A stretch of 64,000 nucleotides of DNA, from the NCBI RefSeq assembly GCF_000210915.2, contig NC_016620.1, forward strand, positions 3,100,001 through 3,164,000, in the 5' to 3' direction. A program made the position numbers and the translations under genes. Under the pieces are notes generated by a model, which worked only from the letters and a program-made list of their open reading frames with translations, was not told where the DNA came from and ran no database searches. This stretch comes from Halobacteriovorax marinus SJ (GTDB taxonomy: Bacteria > Bdellovibrionota > Bacteriovoracia > Bacteriovoracales > Bacteriovoracaceae). Below, piece by piece: positions 33,913 through 42,525 of this stretch. How positions within the stretch are numbered: the first letter of the stretch is position 1; each line of letters opens with the position of its first letter.

Positions 33913-34407
33913 ATGAGCCAAGCGATTTTCAAAAGAGGAGACTTTGTCTCTCTATCTGTTGAGGATATTAACACCTTAAAAGAAGAAGTAACTAAATCTC
34001 CGACGAAGAGGTATCGCTATTGTCTTCATCAAGCCCACCAAGACTCCATTCAAGAGATGGTTATAGCAATGATGGAAGACTCATACTGTAGACCGCACTC
34101 TCACCCGCAAGCATCTTCAGAGTCATACCATATAATTGAAGGAGAACTTCTCGTTCTAATATTTAATGACAAAGGAAAGGTTATTGACTCAGTTAGATTA
34201 AACTCTAGAGAGAACCTTATTCTAAGAATGAATAATGGAACGATACATATGCCAATTGCTCTTAGTGAAATTGTAATTTATCACGAAACAATTTCGGGTC
34301 CTTTTGAAAAAGACCTAATGGTTCACTATGTAGATTGGGCACCGAGGGAAGATGACATAGAAGAATCAAAACTCTTTTTAAATCAAGTGAAGAGTCAATA
34401 TGAGTAA
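33913..34407 (+). CDS. WbuC-family cupin metalloprotein
   Basis: 164 residues from ATG 33913; GGGAG upstream favours it over the in-frame GTG at 33901. The cupin motif is RPHSHPQASSESYHIIEGELLVLIF (metal ligands His-x-His, Glu, His) and the protein follows the WbuC pattern, including RYCLHQAHQDSIQEMVI near the start. WbuC proteins occur in O-antigen and capsule clusters; their reaction is not firmly known, and a sugar isomerase-like role is suspected. It overlaps the next gene by 8 bases. Confidence 0.85.
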   Translation: MSQAIFKRGDFVSLSVEDINTLKEEVTKSPTKRYRYCLHQAHQDSIQEMVIAMMEDSYCRPHSHPQASSESYHIIEGELLVLIFNDKGKVIDSVRLNSRENLILRMNNGTIHMPIALSEIVIYHETISGPFEKDLMVHYVDWAPREDDIEESKLFLNQVKSQYE

Positions 34408-35212
34408 AGTTATTTTTGGCTCCAAAGGCCTTATTGGGAAGCGAATTTCTGAATTATCAACGACTAAAGAAGATGATTGCTGGTTAAGTCGAAGTGATTA
34501 CAACCTAGAAAATGAATTCAAAATTCACCATCAAAATAAGGATATTATCTTTAGTGCAGGAATACCTAGATCAAAAGAAGACACAAGAGAGAGTCAAAAA
34601 AGAAACCTAAAAATGATTCAAAACACTATTCTTTCATTAGATAGGCCAAAGAGTTTCACTTTTCTTAGCTCTGTTGAAGTCTATGGAAATCAAGTTAATG
34701 AAAAGATTTCAGAAGAGACTCCACTCAATCCACACAACTACTACGCCGAAGGAAAAGTACTGGCCGAAGAATCCATTAAAGACTTTTTTAAAAACACCAA
34801 TGTCAATGTCAACATTTTACGTCTACCAGGAGTCTATAGTCAGGAATCTATGTTTGGACTTTTTGGTGCCATAAGAAGAAGTATTAGTCGTAATGAAATA
34901 CTTAAAATACAAAATAATGGAGAAGATCTACGGGATTTTATATTCTGTGATGATATCTCTATTATTATTGATGAATTACTAAAGAAGAACCGCTCTCACC
35001 TACTAAATATTGCTACTGGAGAATCTACTTCTGTCGCAAATATCTGTAAGTATATACAGAGAAGGAATTCAGACTTTAACTTCAAATTAGAGAGCTCAGG
35101 CCCTCAATCGTTTAACTTAATTTTTGAAACGAAGATGCTCAACAAAAGTCTTCCAAATCTAAATCTAACTTCTATTTACGATGGAATCACCAAGTGTGAT
35201 TACTTCTCTTGA
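34400..35212 (+). CDS. NAD-dependent sugar epimerase/dehydratase-like protein
   Basis: 270 residues of the extended SDR fold. The N-terminal dinucleotide site is VIFGSKGLIGK, a shortened version of GxxGxxG. Active-site Tyr and Lys are in NYYAEGK, and FLSSVEVYG precedes them. At 270 residues it is shorter than most sugar epimerases (about 310-340), mainly through a short N-terminal half. It is coupled to the WbuC gene, a common pairing in O-antigen clusters. It would reduce, epimerise or dehydrate a nucleotide-linked sugar. The 3' end overlaps the convergent lipoprotein gene by 13 bases. Confidence 0.78.
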   Translation: MSKVIFGSKGLIGKRISELSTTKEDDCWLSRSDYNLENEFKIHHQNKDIIFSAGIPRSKEDTRESQKRNLKMIQNTILSLDRPKSFTFLSSVEVYGNQVNEKISEETPLNPHNYYAEGKVLAEESIKDFFKNTNVNVNILRLPGVYSQESMFGLFGAIRRSISRNEILKIQNNGEDLRDFIFCDDISIIIDELLKKNRSHLLNIATGESTSVANICKYIQRRNSDFNFKLESSGPQSFNLIFETKMLNKSLPNLNLTSIYDGITKCDYFS

Positions 35213-36291
35213 GACTCAAGCTTCTTTCTCATTAATTCAAAAGCTGACTTAAGACTTTTTAAATCAAGATAATTCAACTCTCTTCCGTTTAGGAAAAATA
35301 CTGGTGCTCTGGAAACGTTCAGTTTTTGAAAGAACTTCAAAGAATCGCTGGCACTATAACGTATATCTTTATCTAGCATACATTCGAAGAACTTCTTCTT
35401 ATCTAAACCGATTTTTGCAATGGACTTCTCAAGGCTTTTTCTAAGCTTAACATTATCAAATATTCTTATGTCACTATAAGCTGGGTTTGTGAACATTTCA
35501 TCTTGAAACTTCCAATAAAGGCTAGAGTCTACTTTATGCACACAATTTCCTGCGATAATTGAATCCATCCCAACATCGTTTACATTGAATGTATGCCCAA
35601 TATGAACATAATTTAGCTCTTTTCCATATATCTTGAATAAATCTGTAAGCTCGGCATTAGCTTTTCTGCAATCTGGACAAAAGTAATTTGTTACTCCAAA
35701 GAGTTGATACTTTCCATCTTTTGATCCCACCTGTGGATACTTACTAAAATCTATTCCAGTCTTTCTCACATCAGGTGGAAGGAGATTTACTATTAACTCG
35801 CCCCTATCTGAAAGCTCCTTCAATTTTCTCATATAATTAACAGTTATATGATCCACTAATTGAAAATACTTTACCTTATTTAACCAATCGGGGTCATTTT
35901 TAGGGTCGAGATTATTGAATTTGTCTTTATTCTTCTCGTAATACTTTTTGGTCGACTTCTCATCGAAATCCTCCTTTAAAATATCTGTAATCTCAGCGAC
36001 GATTCCCTCTCGCCCATAAAAGTCACTCATTCCCCTATCTTTCATCAAATCTTTTCTCACATAATACGAGTGTATAGAGTTGACGAGTTCATTATATTTC
36101 ATAACCTCCGCTCTATATTCTGCGATTCTTAAATCTAGGGGCATATCTTTTTCGTAAATAGAGACATTTTTATAGCTATAAATAGGTCTAGCTACACCTT
36201 TCTTATCGTCTTTTAGATACGGATTGTAATCCTCAGTCTTATTACAGGCATAAAGAAATACCATCGACAAAAGAAGAAGGGCTCGTCTCAT
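35200..36291 (-). CDS. DsbA-like thioredoxin-fold lipoprotein
   Basis: Start at ATG 36291, with GGAG 8 bases upstream; an in-frame start at 36339 would bury the signal. MRRALLLLSMVFLYAC gives a lipobox with Cys16. The first 170 residues of the mature protein are helical and highly charged. Then comes a thioredoxin-like domain with C205-P-D-C208 (NYFCPDC) and the cis-Pro region SRAPVFFLNG. It fits the DsbA/Thioredoxin_4 family, so a periplasmic thiol oxidase or isomerase tethered to a membrane. Cys-rich secreted clients are encoded nearby, including the pilin-fibre. It is monocistronic. Confidence 0.82.
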   Translation of the reverse strand: MRRALLLLSMVFLYACNKTEDYNPYLKDDKKGVARPIYSYKNVSIYEKDMPLDLRIAEYRAEVMKYNELVNSIHSYYVRKDLMKDRGMSDFYGREGIVAEITDILKEDFDEKSTKKYYEKNKDKFNNLDPKNDPDWLNKVKYFQLVDHITVNYMRKLKELSDRGELIVNLLPPDVRKTGIDFSKYPQVGSKDGKYQLFGVTNYFCPDCRKANAELTDLFKIYGKELNYVHIGHTFNVNDVGMDSIIAGNCVHKVDSSLYWKFQDEMFTNPAYSDIRIFDNVKLRKSLEKSIAKIGLDKKKFFECMLDKDIRYSASDSLKFFQKLNVSRAPVFFLNGRELNYLDLKSLKSAFELMRKKLESQEK

Positions 36292-36358
36292 ATTCACTCC
36301 ATTAGGTAGTACTTTTTTGATACTTTTATGTGACATCATTATATATTATACTTAGTTT

Positions 36359-37627
36359 ATGAGCAAAGTAGTATTAATTAGACGAAAAAATGAGTCCGAC
36401 TGGATAAGCTGTCAAAGCATTACCTCAAACCTTGAGGCTAGTTACAAATCATTTATAAAAGATATTATTATTATCGATATAGAGAGTGATTTTAATAAAT
36501 ATGACTATTATAAAAAAGCAGAGGAAATACTCTCTCACAATCCAGCTAATATTATTTTTATAGATCACACTCCTCATCCACATCAATTGATAAAGTCTTT
36601 ATTTTATCTTAGTAAGGTTGAGCTTAACTTCACATTTCATATTTTCGGTGATTTTACTTTGCAAAGTTCTCATTGGATCGGTTTAGAAGATATTCTCAAA
36701 CAAACAAATAATAAGTTCATTTGTGCCTCTCATAAACAAACCAATCTTTTGAAGAATTTGGTTGATGGTTTAGAGGAAAATCTTTTTACTGTTCCATTTC
36801 CTGTCGATACCAACATATTTAATTACAAAGAAAAAGAAATCTCTAATGAGAAATTCAGATTTTTATATACTGGACGACTTTCTGATCAGAAAAATATAAT
36901 TGAATTAATTACTCTCTTTAATCACTTTAATCTCAATATAAATTCAAATACTGAATTAATTATATCTGGGCCATATGATGATCTAGGAATCCCATTTCTT
37001 GGCAAGAAAATGAAAAGTGGTGCATATGGGCTCACAGTTGAGAGTTTAGTTGAAAGACTTAATAATCCAAATATTCAAATTATTGGAAACTTGAATCACG
37101 ATGATTTAGTCAACTACTACCAAAGTTCAGATGCCTTTATAAGCATTAGTACCCATAATGACGAAGACTATGGAATGTCTCCAGCCGAAGCCCTTTGCTC
37201 AGGTCTTCCGTGCTTACTTACAAACTGGGCAGGATATACGAGCTTTAAACTATATTGCCCAAGCTCGGTCTATTTAAGTCCTGTTGATATACAAAATCAT
37301 AAAAATCTGCCTAATAAGAGTGATATTATAAAGAAGATGACGTTCCTGGCTTCATCTAAGCTTAGCTCAAAACAACGCTTTGATTTATCCACGACTGCTC
37401 AAAGTACCTTAGGCATTAGCTCTGTAACCGAATCTCTTAGTGAAATCGCTGAGAAGGACTTTACTTTAGGAAAAAACCTTTCTTTCACTGAGCGCTTTAA
37501 GGCTCTTTCAAGCTCACATATTTATTCTCCAGATACTCCCTTTTTAAAGGCCAGTAATGGTGAATATAATTCACTTTATAAAGATGTCTACTGGCCATAC
37601 TATGAAGAGGAAATAAATGAAAAATAG
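36359..37627 (+). CDS. Family 4 (GT-B) glycosyltransferase
   Basis: 422 residues. The second half has the GT4 donor site: FLYTGRLSDQKNI, ELIISGPYDDLG, IIGNLNHDDLVNYYQSSDAFIS and EDYGMSPAEALCSGLP with the conserved Glu pair. It resembles each half of the tandem enzyme at 43262 (same GPYDDLG/GKEDDLG insert), so they are relatives. The start codon lies just after an AT-rich -10-like region with no Shine-Dalgarno. It is the first of three rightward genes, overlapping the next by 11 bases. Role: adding a sugar to a surface glycan in the cytoplasm. Confidence 0.85.
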   Translation: MSKVVLIRRKNESDWISCQSITSNLEASYKSFIKDIIIIDIESDFNKYDYYKKAEEILSHNPANIIFIDHTPHPHQLIKSLFYLSKVELNFTFHIFGDFTLQSSHWIGLEDILKQTNNKFICASHKQTNLLKNLVDGLEENLFTVPFPVDTNIFNYKEKEISNEKFRFLYTGRLSDQKNIIELITLFNHFNLNINSNTELIISGPYDDLGIPFLGKKMKSGAYGLTVESLVERLNNPNIQIIGNLNHDDLVNYYQSSDAFISISTHNDEDYGMSPAEALCSGLPCLLTNWAGYTSFKLYCPSSVYLSPVDIQNHKNLPNKSDIIKKMTFLASSKLSSKQRFDLSTTAQSTLGISSVTESLSEIAEKDFTLGKNLSFTERFKALSSSHIYSPDTPFLKASNGEYNSLYKDVYWPYYEEEINEK

Positions 37628-38612
37628 AATTGAACTCATTCATAGAGATTACCAAGAATATACAGAGTTAATTAATAATAAGAAGAAGTGGCTTGAGCCT
37701 GATTATTTAGATAAGCAATACACTCACTATAGCCAACCTCATACTCAAGAGTATCATAATCCAATAGGTGCTCCCCTCTTCTTAGTTACGATTAAAAAAC
37801 TTGAGTGGCTCAATATGTTTCCGCTCATATTTGTGAGGGATGGTATTACATCAATTGCTCATTTCTTTTACAGGCATCCTACTCCAAAGAATATAATTTC
37901 AACACTTGCAATTCCAAAAGAAGCTGAATCAGTTATACCAGAAGCTTGGATCGATCATTGCATTACATATTCTACAAAGAGATTTAAAAGAAATGAAAAG
38001 GCTCATAAAGAAAATATTGTCCTAGTATCTTCAATTAGTGAAAACCTCTATTGTCTAAAAGAGCTAAAGGAAAAACTTTCAGATTTAAAGAATAAGTTCA
38101 CTCTTCCTGTCTCCGCAATTGTATTTGATAATATCAAGCTAGGTGAAGAATTTAGAATGGACTATAATCTTCATAATGCAGATTTTTACAGAACCCTTTT
38201 TGAAATATTTGGTAGTGAACTCACTATTAAAAATTGGTTCTCTGCAAAAGACATAGACTATTCAAATTCATATTTCTTTGAAACACATAGAAACAATTTA
38301 AACTTCTCAGATAGTTTTGTTACTCACCTTCTATTATCTCAAGGGGCTCACCCTTTGAATAACCGCTACCAAGAAGATGATTTCAAAGACAATTGCAAGA
38401 GAATATCTCGGTATCATTTTTTAAAATTTGAAGTGGCAACTTTAAACAAAGAATCGAATAAGCTTTGGTCATTTATTAAAAACTCAGAAGAGTTACTTCT
38501 CTCTGGAGAGAAACTTTTAAACAGATCAATGCAAGATTTTGAAGAGATTAACCTATGTACTCCTGAGTTTGAAAATATAATTAAAGACTATATTGATGAC
38601 AAGACTTTATAA
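37617..38612 (+). CDS. Unknown protein in glycosyltransferase operon
   Basis: 331 residues, no signal or membrane helix. GAGGA precedes the ATG. It is rich in aromatic residues and contains VRDGITSIAHFFYRHP, WIDHCITYSTKRF and NIVLVSSISENLYCLKELK. The alternating strands and helices could form an alpha/beta enzyme. It overlaps both neighbours (11 and 17 bases), so it is surely expressed with the GT4 gene. I recognise no family. Confidence 0.6.
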   Translation: MKNRIELIHRDYQEYTELINNKKKWLEPDYLDKQYTHYSQPHTQEYHNPIGAPLFLVTIKKLEWLNMFPLIFVRDGITSIAHFFYRHPTPKNIISTLAIPKEAESVIPEAWIDHCITYSTKRFKRNEKAHKENIVLVSSISENLYCLKELKEKLSDLKNKFTLPVSAIVFDNIKLGEEFRMDYNLHNADFYRTLFEIFGSELTIKNWFSAKDIDYSNSYFFETHRNNLNFSDSFVTHLLLSQGAHPLNNRYQEDDFKDNCKRISRYHFLKFEVATLNKESNKLWSFIKNSEELLLSGEKLLNRSMQDFEEINLCTPEFENIIKDYIDDKTL

Positions 38613-39573
38613 AATTCTCTCTAAACTTCCCTATCCATTACAAGAACTTCCATACTCATTATGTTGGATAGTAACAAAGACTTATTTAAAAAATAATCAA
38701 GTAGAATTGTGGCCAAGAAATAGTTATGTATCTAAACGTATTGTCGCTGCCCTAAGTGATTTAGACCTAACTATAATTGTTAGTAAAGGTGGATTAGAAG
38801 AGAAAGTTATAAGAAAATATAATCATTTAAAGATAATCTTTCCATTTCTTGGTGAAATCAATATGTATCCGGCCAAGGAAGTTCAAGACTTTATCCCTAT
38901 AGCAAATAAGTATGAACTTGAAAGAGATCCCCGTCTATGTAAAGACTATGGCATTTCAAAAGAAGAAAATATTTATGAAAAAATTGTTTTCTTGTGCAAA
39001 TTAATAGAATCAGATCAAGAGAATTTAAAAAACAACCCATTATATAGAAAGAAGAAATGGGAAAAACATCTAACAGACCTAGGATTAAGTTCAGAAATAG
39101 ATTTCGAAAGTCTTATTCAATTACTTAATTCACAATGTAGTGAAATAGGTATTGATGCATCAAACTTCCTCAACCACTATTACCAAGAGAATAGAACTCA
39201 AAAAACTAGTTGTGATAACTTCTATAGAGAATGTAAGAATATAAAAGAGTATATACTGCTCTATCCATTTCGCTGGATAGGAAGTTCATTAACGTGTGAG
39301 AGCTTCTTTCACGATATTGAATTAATTAAAAGCTTCACAAAACACGAACTCTCACTACTTGAAGCTCAGCTCAATTGGGAAATCTGGGGACTCTTCTCAC
39401 AGTATTTACATAATTTACATAAAGCAACACTACATACGCACCTAGAAAATATAAGACAAGTAATGGATACAAATGAAGCTCTACAAAACTCATCTGTATA
39501 TAATAAGCTAAATGAACTTAGAGCTCTCCACGAAAACTCGCTACTCCAGTATCTAGAAAACGATAGGCTTTAA
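38596..39573 (+). CDS. Possible nucleotidyltransferase-fold protein
   Basis: 325 residues from ATG 38596 (an in-frame TTG lies one codon earlier). SKRIVAALSDLDLTIIVSKGG looks like the DxD site of polymerase-beta-like nucleotidyltransferases (S-D-x-D-x with strands either side), followed by a third acidic strand in GEINMYPAKE. The rest is helical. No GSxx motif is clear, so the assignment is tentative. It is last in the GT4 operon. Its end overlaps the convergent ABC ATPase gene by 56 bases, the longest such overlap in the window. Confidence 0.5.
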   Translation: MTRLYKILSKLPYPLQELPYSLCWIVTKTYLKNNQVELWPRNSYVSKRIVAALSDLDLTIIVSKGGLEEKVIRKYNHLKIIFPFLGEINMYPAKEVQDFIPIANKYELERDPRLCKDYGISKEENIYEKIVFLCKLIESDQENLKNNPLYRKKKWEKHLTDLGLSSEIDFESLIQLLNSQCSEIGIDASNFLNHYYQENRTQKTSCDNFYRECKNIKEYILLYPFRWIGSSLTCESFFHDIELIKSFTKHELSLLEAQLNWEIWGLFSQYLHNLHKATLHTHLENIRQVMDTNEALQNSSVYNKLNELRALHENSLLQYLENDRL

Positions 39574-40297
39574 TTCCTTTTTCAACATCACCAAAGAACT
39601 GAATCTTCCCTTTATCTAACAGCATCACTTTATTACAAACGTCTCTTATTTGATCCAGAGTATGTGAAACTAGTATCGTGGCTCCTGAAGACTTTATAAC
39701 TTCAGTTATTCTCTTTCTAATTTTTTCTTGAAAGAATAAATCAGCTCCATCAAATACTTCATCTAATATAATGAGATCACTTGGCCTCGCTGAAATTACA
39801 GACAAGCAAAGTCTTGCCTGCATTCCTTTTGAGTATTTTTGAAATGGTGTATCCAAGAACTCGCCTAATTCACTAAATTCAAGAGCATCTTCTAAAATCT
39901 CTCTTTGTTCTTTGACTGAAACTTTTGGATAAATAAACTTAACCAATAAGGAAGCATTCTCTCTTCCCGTAAGCTCAGGAAGGACTCCGACTGTGGTATT
40001 GAAAATAGAGCGACATTCACCCTTTAACTTTACCTCTCCACTAGAAGGTTCCAGTATTCCAGAAATAATTCTGCACAATGTAGTCTTTCCAGTTCCATTG
40101 ACACCTAGAATCCCTATGATATCACCCTTATGGACTTTAAAATCTAATCCTCTTAGCACATGAATTGTATTCTTTGTTGTAGATTGAAGCGTAAGCCTTT
40201 TGATGAATACTTCTCTTAGCGAAGAGTTATGAAAAGACTGAGTATCATATGTCATATTTAGACCAGAGACCTCTAAAATCTCATCAGAGTTTAACAT
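39518..40297 (-). CDS. ABC exporter ATPase (Wzt/KpsT/TagH type)
   Basis: 259 residues. Walker A is GVNGTGKTTL, the signature YSKGMQARL, Walker B LIILDEVFDG and the switch His in VSHTLDQI. The sequence matches polysaccharide-export ATPases of the Wzt/KpsT group, here without a C-terminal carbohydrate-binding domain, so the substrate is selected elsewhere. It partners the permease gene, which it overlaps by 14 bases. It is the last gene of a seven-gene leftward operon and likely exports the glycan or glycoconjugate made by that operon. Confidence 0.9.
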   Translation of the reverse strand: MLNSDEILEVSGLNMTYDTQSFHNSSLREVFIKRLTLQSTTKNTIHVLRGLDFKVHKGDIIGILGVNGTGKTTLCRIISGILEPSSGEVKLKGECRSIFNTTVGVLPELTGRENASLLVKFIYPKVSVKEQREILEDALEFSELGEFLDTPFQKYSKGMQARLCLSVISARPSDLIILDEVFDGADLFFQEKIRKRITEVIKSSGATILVSHTLDQIRDVCNKVMLLDKGKIQFFGDVEKGIKAYRFLDTGVASFRGEL

Positions 40298-41060
40298 AAA
40301 ACTCCCCCCTCTTTCTCTTCCAAATCATGAAAGCAGAAATAGAAAATAACATACTAAAGAAAATACTCTTAAGTATCTTTTGAAGTAAAATATCCATTGA
40401 AAAGTCATAAATTGCAAAACGAAATGGTTCTATAAAGCTATAAATAGGATTCAATTCTACAAAAATTCTATATTCAGTTGGTATAAACTCTATTGGATAA
40501 AAAATAGGCGTTAAAAAGAAGAGAACACTTGTAACGAAGGAGACTATAAACCTAATATCTCTAAAGAATAGCTGCATAACTGATAAAATAAAACACATAC
40601 TAAATACACCAATAACAAGAGATAAAAGAATTATAGGAATGAAGAATATTCCCGTTAAAGAAAGATCAGAAAGAAACCAAAAGGGTAACAAAATCACTGT
40701 AAAGGCCACAAGGAAATTAATAAAGTTATCAATGACTTGAGAAAGAACTAGGACAGAGGGCTTCAAACTAAAGCTCTTTAAAAGTTCTCTTGATCCTTCT
40801 AAAATAGGTGTGATCATTTCGATATTCATTGTAATAAATATCCACGGAAGTAGTCCGCACAATAGAAAGAGAGAGTAGTCTGGAACCTCTAATTTTAAAA
40901 TCTTCTTAAAAACGAATGACTGTACGCTATACATGATAATAGGATTTAAAATCACCCATAGAAAGCCAGCAATAGTCTTTCTATAACGTGCCTTCATATT
41001 GGCCGATGTTAAGGCAAGTACCTGTCTAGAGTATTCCTTTATCGATAATTTAGATTCCAT
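40284..41060 (-). CDS. ABC-2 type polysaccharide exporter permease
   Basis: 258 residues with six transmembrane helices in the ABC-2 arrangement (Wzm/KpsM/TagG type). The amphipathic N-terminal SANMKARYRKTIAGFLWVILNPI is the typical coupling-helix start, and a FYPIEFIPTEYR loop lies between helices 5 and 6. It overlaps the ATPase gene by 14 bases and the peptidase gene by 11. It forms the inner-membrane channel for a lipid-linked glycan or similar product. Confidence 0.9.
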   Translation of the reverse strand: MESKLSIKEYSRQVLALTSANMKARYRKTIAGFLWVILNPIIMYSVQSFVFKKILKLEVPDYSLFLLCGLLPWIFITMNIEMITPILEGSRELLKSFSLKPSVLVLSQVIDNFINFLVAFTVILLPFWFLSDLSLTGIFFIPIILLSLVIGVFSMCFILSVMQLFFRDIRFIVSFVTSVLFFLTPIFYPIEFIPTEYRIFVELNPIYSFIEPFRFAIYDFSMDILLQKILKSIFFSMLFSISAFMIWKRKRGEFYVKL

Positions 41061-41424
41061 AACGTAAACTCAAATATATTTTCTTTGACATAGAAAGTTG
41101 TACGTCTTTCAGTATTCCGAGAACTTCGCTTTTTTGAACTGGTAACTCATCCTCGTGAGGATTCTCTAGTGAGCGAGTGATAAAACTCTTTTTGCTCACA
41201 CCATTTATTCTCCAAATATAGTGAACTACAAACTTACCGTCTCTTAAGAAAACAATTATATCATATCTTTTTAAATCTTCTTTAACTTCTATGATTTTTA
41301 GGCGATCACCCTTTTTAAAGAGAGGAGACATGGAATTTGAAAGAATATTAATTTCGAACTCCCCCTTAGAAGACAGCAGCTTCTTGGCCATCCCTAGGTC
41401 AATTTCATTATTTTGAATGTTCAT
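41050..41424 (-). CDS. Small S24/S26-like peptidase with Ser-His motif
   Basis: 124 residues. ILSNSMSPLFKKGD carries the nucleophile Ser31 of the LexA/signal-peptidase family. DIIVFLRDGKFVVHYIWRI follows, with His68 where Sec11/SipW-type peptidases have a catalytic His rather than Lys. There is no membrane anchor. Such short soluble S24/S26 proteins are often found beside radical SAM and PqqD genes. It lies between a radical SAM gene and the exporter permease, overlapping both. Peptide cleavage coupled to export is plausible. A non-proteolytic role remains possible. Confidence 0.7.
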   Translation of the reverse strand: MNIQNNEIDLGMAKKLLSSKGEFEINILSNSMSPLFKKGDRLKIIEVKEDLKRYDIIVFLRDGKFVVHYIWRINGVSKKSFITRSLENPHEDELPVQKSEVLGILKDVQLSMSKKIYLSLRYGI

Positions 41425-42523
41425 TCTTCTTCTCTTGGAATTTTAACAAATAGGAGACTTTATCAATGCCATTCAATTTATCAAAGCTTGGAGTTAGAGC
41501 TCTTATTCCCATCTCTATTTGCTCCCAAGTAAGATTTTCTAAGTACCAATCTAAAATTTCCTTGTGCTTATCATCAGGAAAATCAACTAGTGAACACTCA
41601 ATTGGTTCGTAAGCATATTGTATATGTGGTCTAAAATTCATTTTCCTACAATATTCAAGAGCATCACCGACCTCTTTCCAATTATCTTTTTGAACTAAAA
41701 AGCCTAATAAGATTGGAAAATCATTTAAACCTTTTTCCTCTCTAGAGTCCCTATACTCCTTAAATTTTTGAGCCGTCTCAAGAACTGTCGACAGCTTCCC
41801 TTTTTTTCTAATTTCAGAAAATGTTTCATCGTCAAAGCTATCAATACTAATCATAATACTTTTAATTTGGATTTTATCTAAGTAGGACTCAAGTCTTTGA
41901 CCAAATTTATAATGAGCGTTAGTTGTGAATACCCACTTACAGTCAGGATTAATAGGCGAAACCATATCAATTAATTTAAAAGTATCTTTTTGTATAAATG
42001 GTTCTCCAGAGAGGAGGTCCATTTCTAATACATATGGAAATATTTCTTTCTCCGCTCTATTCCAAAAATCAATTTCATCATAAAGTCCATTAGGCTTCTG
42101 CCATATATGACACATTTTACACTCTAGATTACATTGCCCATTGAAATTCGCAGTAAACTTAAGAATTTTACTTTGCTCAACATTCAAGTCGATATCATCT
42201 AACAAAATATTATTGTCGCTACAAAGATTACAGCCCCTATGACGGATTTCACGCTCACAAATCTTTACATTTCCAGTTAGAAACTCATTTCTCCACTGCT
42301 TTATAAAGTCAGAATTCCAAACTTCCATAATATCTCCATCTTTTAAGATATTACCAATTTCGAATTCTGCACCTTTTAATCTACATGAGCCTATTCTTCC
42401 ATCTGGCTCAGCTATAATTGTAGAAAAAGGAACAGGACAAAAGTTTTCAGGCAGCCCCATTTTCTTGAGCTTTTCTTTTATAATATCTGCCTCTAACTTT
42501 TGCTCTAATTTATATTTATTCAA
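41408..42523 (-). CDS. Radical SAM protein with N-terminal SPASM/twitch region
   Basis: Start taken as TTG 42523, with GAGGTGG 5 bases upstream and just after the previous stop; an ATG at 42556 in frame lacks a ribosome site. This gives 371 residues. N-terminal cluster Cys are C29, C47, C89, C98 and C101 with EIGNILKDGDIMEVWNS between them. The SAM motif is C131-NLE-C135-KM-C138. DLLSGEPFI replaces GGEP. The C-terminal tail is helical. It follows another radical SAM gene and precedes the S26-like peptidase. Confidence 0.8.
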   Translation of the reverse strand: MNKYKLEQKLEADIIKEKLKKMGLPENFCPVPFSTIIAEPDGRIGSCRLKGAEFEIGNILKDGDIMEVWNSDFIKQWRNEFLTGNVKICEREIRHRGCNLCSDNNILLDDIDLNVEQSKILKFTANFNGQCNLECKMCHIWQKPNGLYDEIDFWNRAEKEIFPYVLEMDLLSGEPFIQKDTFKLIDMVSPINPDCKWVFTTNAHYKFGQRLESYLDKIQIKSIMISIDSFDDETFSEIRKKGKLSTVLETAQKFKEYRDSREEKGLNDFPILLGFLVQKDNWKEVGDALEYCRKMNFRPHIQYAYEPIECSLVDFPDDKHKEILDWYLENLTWEQIEMGIRALTPSFDKLNGIDKVSYLLKFQEKKNEHSK

Positions 42524-42525
42524 AG

